From Betaproteobacteria bacterium UBA6904 (GTDB lineage Bacteria; Pseudomonadota; Gammaproteobacteria; Burkholderiales; SG8-39): a stretch of 15,184 nt of DNA. The notes beneath the pieces are model-generated. The model saw only the letters and a program-made list of their open reading frames with translations. It did no database searches and was not told the origin of the DNA. The position numbers were made by a program, and so were the translations under genes. The stretch lies in the NCBI GenBank assembly GCA_002451175.1, contig DKBI01000188.1:4458-19641 (forward strand), given 5' to 3'. The stretch's first letter is position 1. Each line of letters starts with the position of its first letter. Of the stretch, positions 13,261 to 15,184 are shown in pieces.

Positions 13261-14580
13261 CTAGCGGCGGCCGGCGCCACCACGGGCGCCGCCTGCGGGT
13301 TTCTGCGGCGCGGCCGAACGCGCGCCTCCGGATGGCATCTGCGAGGCGCTGGAACGCGCGCCTCCTGAGGGCATCTGCGAGGCGCCGGAACGGGCGCCGC
13401 CCGCGGGCGTCTGGCCTGCCGCTGGCCGGGATTGACGGCTTGCCGCGCCTCGCGCGCTGTCAAGCTGCGCCTGGCGTCCCGATCCGGAGCTTTGGAAGGC
13501 GTTGTCGCGGGCGGCAGCGCGGCCCTGGCTCGGCGCTGCAGCGGCGCGCGGCTCGGGCGCACGACCTTTTGCCGCGGCCGTTGACGTGGCGGTCGGCGCA
13601 GCGCGCGCGTCTCCTCGCGCCGCCGCGCCACCCGTGCGCATCGTCGAGGCCTGGGCATCGCCTACGCGCGGCATGGGCCGACCGACAGCCCCGCTGACCT
13701 GGCCGGGCTGCCTGTTGGATTTCCATTGCACCGTCCCCGAAGGCAGTTGCGCAGGCACGCCGGGGCGATTGACGTTGACATTGCGGTTGATATTCACGTT
13801 GCGGTTGATGTTGATGTTGGCATAGCCGCCATAGCCACCGTAATGGGCCACGTAGTGGTTGCCGTGCCAGGCGTGGCTGATGGCCGCGCCCCACACGAGC
13901 CCGGCGGCGAATGCCGCACCCGGGGGGTAAGGGTAGTAGTACACCGGATAGGGCGAAGGCCAGTAGCCCCACGACGCATACCCGCCCTGCACGATGACCG
14001 TGGTCGGGTTGTATTGCGGCACGTAGATCACCTGCGGGTTCGCAGGCACGATCTTGATCACTTCCTTCTCGACCACGATCACCTGCTTGTCGTCCGTCTT
14101 CAGGTTGCCGACGGAATGCGTCCTGCGGCGGAACGCCTGAATGGCCTCGAGCACATCGCCCTGATTCGCGACGACGGCCTCCCCGATGGCAACCGTCCAG
14201 TCGAGATCGTTGCTCATGTACTTCACGACGTCCGGATAATTGAGCAGCGACTTCACCGCGTCGTCCCAATTCTCGTCGACCGCCAGCTTGGGATCGGACT
14301 TGCGCCGGTCGAGGTAGCGGCCCGCCTGAACCAGCTGCACGGGGTTCGTCGCCGCGGGCAGGATGATCGCGACCAGATCGTCGGGATAGAGTGCGATCGG
14401 CGCGACGAGCTTCTCGAGGTCCGCGGCGGGCATCGTTGCCGCCGCGCCGCCCGTCGCGGCGGGCGCCTGCGCGCCCGAAGACTGGGGAAGAATCAGGGTC
14501 GCACAGGTCGCGACGGCGGCGACCAGGCGGGTAAAGGTCCCGCGGCGGCTGCGGAACAGCTCCCGATCATCAGGTTTCAT
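13261..14580 (-). CDS. Exported DUF3300 family protein with Asn-rich and repeat-rich tail
   Basis: A 439-residue protein. Residues 1-38 form a signal sequence with an arginine-rich start (FRSRRGTFTRLVAAV), only loosely like a Tat motif. The DUF3300 domain covers about 50-190: LEKLVAPIALYPDDLVAIIL, AGRYLDRRKSDPKLA, LNYPDVVKYMSNDLDWT and IYVPQYNPTTVIV. A Tyr/Pro/Gly-rich hydrophobic stretch follows, then the Asn-rich run NININRNVNINRNVNVNR, then a long Ala/Arg/Gly/Ser disordered tail ending in four 12-residue repeats. Such a tail would suit a surface, periplasmic or nucleic-acid/polyanion-binding protein; this is inference. It heads the operon with DUF2950. The box at 14664-14681 followed by a good -10 (TAATTT) lies upstream. 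Confidence 0.92.
   Translation of the reverse strand: MKPDDRELFRSRRGTFTRLVAAVATCATLILPQSSGAQAPAATGGAAATMPAADLEKLVAPIALYPDDLVAIILPAATNPVQLVQAGRYLDRRKSDPKLAVDENWDDAVKSLLNYPDVVKYMSNDLDWTVAIGEAVVANQGDVLEAIQAFRRRTHSVGNLKTDDKQVIVVEKEVIKIVPANPQVIYVPQYNPTTVIVQGGYASWGYWPSPYPVYYYPYPPGAAFAAGLVWGAAISHAWHGNHYVAHYGGYGGYANININRNVNINRNVNVNRPGVPAQLPSGTVQWKSNRQPGQVSGAVGRPMPRVGDAQASTMRTGGAAARGDARAAPTATSTAAAKGRAPEPRAAAAPSQGRAAARDNAFQSSGSGRQAQLDSARGAASRQSRPAAGQTPAGGARSGASQMPSGGARSSASQMPSGGARSAAPQKPAGGARGGAGRR
13276..13419 (-). repeat. Four tandem 36-base repeats encoding 12-residue units
   Basis: The units translate to AGQTPAGGARSG, ASQMPSGGARSS, ASQMPSGGARSA and APQKPAGGARGG at the C-terminus of the DUF3300 protein. 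The two central units are nearly identical at the DNA level (13312-13347 and 13348-13383). Copy number may vary between strains. Confidence 0.85.
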
Positions 14581-14635
14581 CTGCTCTCTGCCTCACGCCC
14601 TTGAGGGCAATGGATGGTCAATCCTGCACCGTCGC

Positions 14636-14641
14636 AAATTA
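14636..14641 (-). promoter_or_regulatory. -10 element for the DUF3300-DUF2950 operon
   Basis: On the minus strand the hexamer is TAATTT, a 4/6 match to the sigma-70 -10. It is 22 bases from the near edge of box copy 3. A start near 14629 would put the box centre at about -43, the class II activator position. There is no -35 match between. The leader holds a small GCCC-TTGA-GGGC hairpin (14597-14608). Confidence 0.5.
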
Positions 14642-14663
14642 GGCCAGTACGCGAGCGCGCGTA

Positions 14664-14681
14664 ATTGGACCAAGGTCCAAT
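14664..14681. promoter_or_regulatory. 18-bp palindromic box, copy 3 (ATTGGACCAAGGTCCAAT)
   Basis: The most symmetrical copy, with perfect 8-base arms ATTGGACC and GGTCCAAT around AA. It lies between the divergent DUF3300 and sulfatase genes, 84 bases before the DUF3300 ATG. On the plus side TGATAGCTT begins 19 bases after it and could serve as a -10 for the sulfatase gene. A second possible plus-strand promoter is TTGCCG-N18-CAGAAT (14777-14806). Confidence 0.8.
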
Positions 14682-14831
14682 GTCCCGGGCGCTGGGCATT
14701 TGATAGCTTCGGCCACGGACTTCCACGTGCCGGCGCAGGCCGGGTGAGCGCGCTGCCGCCCGTTCGAGTTGTCGTCTTGCCGGATTTTTCGGATGACAGA
14801 CAGAATCCCAGATCCAGACGCTGAGGACCCC

Positions 14832-15184
14832 ATGAGCCAAGAAAAAGCCGTCAAGCAAGATTCGCTTCCTTTTCCGCCCACGCCCTCGGGCAGCAAGGCC
14901 GGCCGGACGATCGCGGAATCGGTCTACAGCCCGCAGCCGACGCCGCGTCGCCTGCCCGCGGACGCGCCGAATATTCTCATCGTGCTGATCGACGATGCCG
15001 GCCCCGGCCTGCCGGACGCGCTCGGCGGCGAGGTGCATACCCCCACGCTGCAACGCATCGCCAAGGAAGGGATCGCCTACAACCGCTTCCACACCACGGC
15101 CATGTGCTCGCCCACCCGGGCGGCGCTATTGACCGGCCGCAATCACAACCGCATCGGCAACGGCCAGATCACGGAACTGGCGAA
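14832..15184 (+). CDS. Arylsulfatase-family enzyme, N-terminal part (runs off the window)
   Basis: An open frame from ATG 14832 to the window end (117 codons) encodes the start of a type I sulfatase. NILIVLIDDAGPGLPDALGG carries the metal-binding aspartates Asp54-Asp55. The signature MCSPTRAALLTGR carries Cys92, the residue converted to formylglycine in active enzymes, followed by NHNRIGNG. GAGG lies about 6 bases before the ATG. The first 45 residues are polar and Pro-rich (MSQEKAVKQDSLPFPPTPSG) with no signal peptide, so a cytoplasmic site or an unusual export route is implied. Sulfatases release sulfate from aryl or carbohydrate esters; specificity cannot be told from this part. It is divergent from DUF3300 and shares the box at 14664-14681. 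Confidence 0.93.
   Translation, partial: MSQEKAVKQDSLPFPPTPSGSKAGRTIAESVYSPQPTPRRLPADAPNILIVLIDDAGPGLPDALGGEVHTPTLQRIAKEGIAYNRFHTTAMCSPTRAALLTGRNHNRIGNGQITELA

Noticed and set aside
1..15184. Search for CRISPR arrays, insertion sequences, phage genes or rRNA/tRNA genes.
   Set aside because: No spaced direct repeats, transposase, integrase or complete RNA gene was seen; the only tandem repeats are those coding the DUF3300 tail.

Overview
The window looks like chromosome from a high-GC betaproteobacterium, probably Burkholderiales or a close relative. The order rsfS-rlmH-maf-rng at the left edge is typical of that class. The lone periplasmic Bug-type (tripartite tricarboxylate transporter) binding protein is typical of Burkholderiales. 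This assignment is inferred from gene content and order, not from a database search.

Left part (1-4100, plus strand): a tightly packed housekeeping operon. It holds the end of rsfS (ribosome silencing), rlmH (23S rRNA methyltransferase), a YhdE-type Maf nucleotide pyrophosphatase, rng (RNase G) and an amidase-signature hydrolase. Genes overlap or sit a few bases apart. Middle part (4100-6700): metabolic genes in alternating orientation. These are an AhpD-like peroxidase-related protein (minus), a secreted dienelactone-hydrolase-family enzyme (plus), a perfect bidirectional terminator and a Bug solute-binding protein (minus). Two promoter regions here carry a TTGA-N6-TCAA palindrome of FNR/CRP-family type.

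Right part (6880 to the end): a cluster that looks like one regulated system. It contains a secreted SYLF/YSC84 protein (minus), a seven-TM double-PAS histidine kinase with a FixJ/LuxR-type response regulator, a stand-alone receiver protein, a BASS-family transporter, DUF2950 and DUF3300 exported proteins (minus, operon) and the start of an arylsulfatase. An 18-bp palindrome, ATTGG(A/C)C-N4-GGTCCAAT, occurs three times. The copies lie at 7608-7625, 10787-10804 and 14664-14681, and I saw no further copy. Each lies in a promoter-bearing intergenic gap of this cluster: between YSC84 and the kinase, before the stand-alone receiver, and between DUF3300 and the sulfatase. At the DUF3300 promoter the box is centred about 43 bases before the predicted start of transcription, where class II activators such as LuxR-type proteins sit.

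The simplest reading is that the FixJ-like regulator binds this box and controls its own operon and all neighbouring units. That would be a compact envelope-related regulon built around DUF3300/DUF2950, SYLF, BASS and sulfatase proteins. The signal and substrate cannot be read from the sequence. The kinase's FixL-like PAS domain appears to lack the haem-ligand histidine, so oxygen is an unlikely signal.
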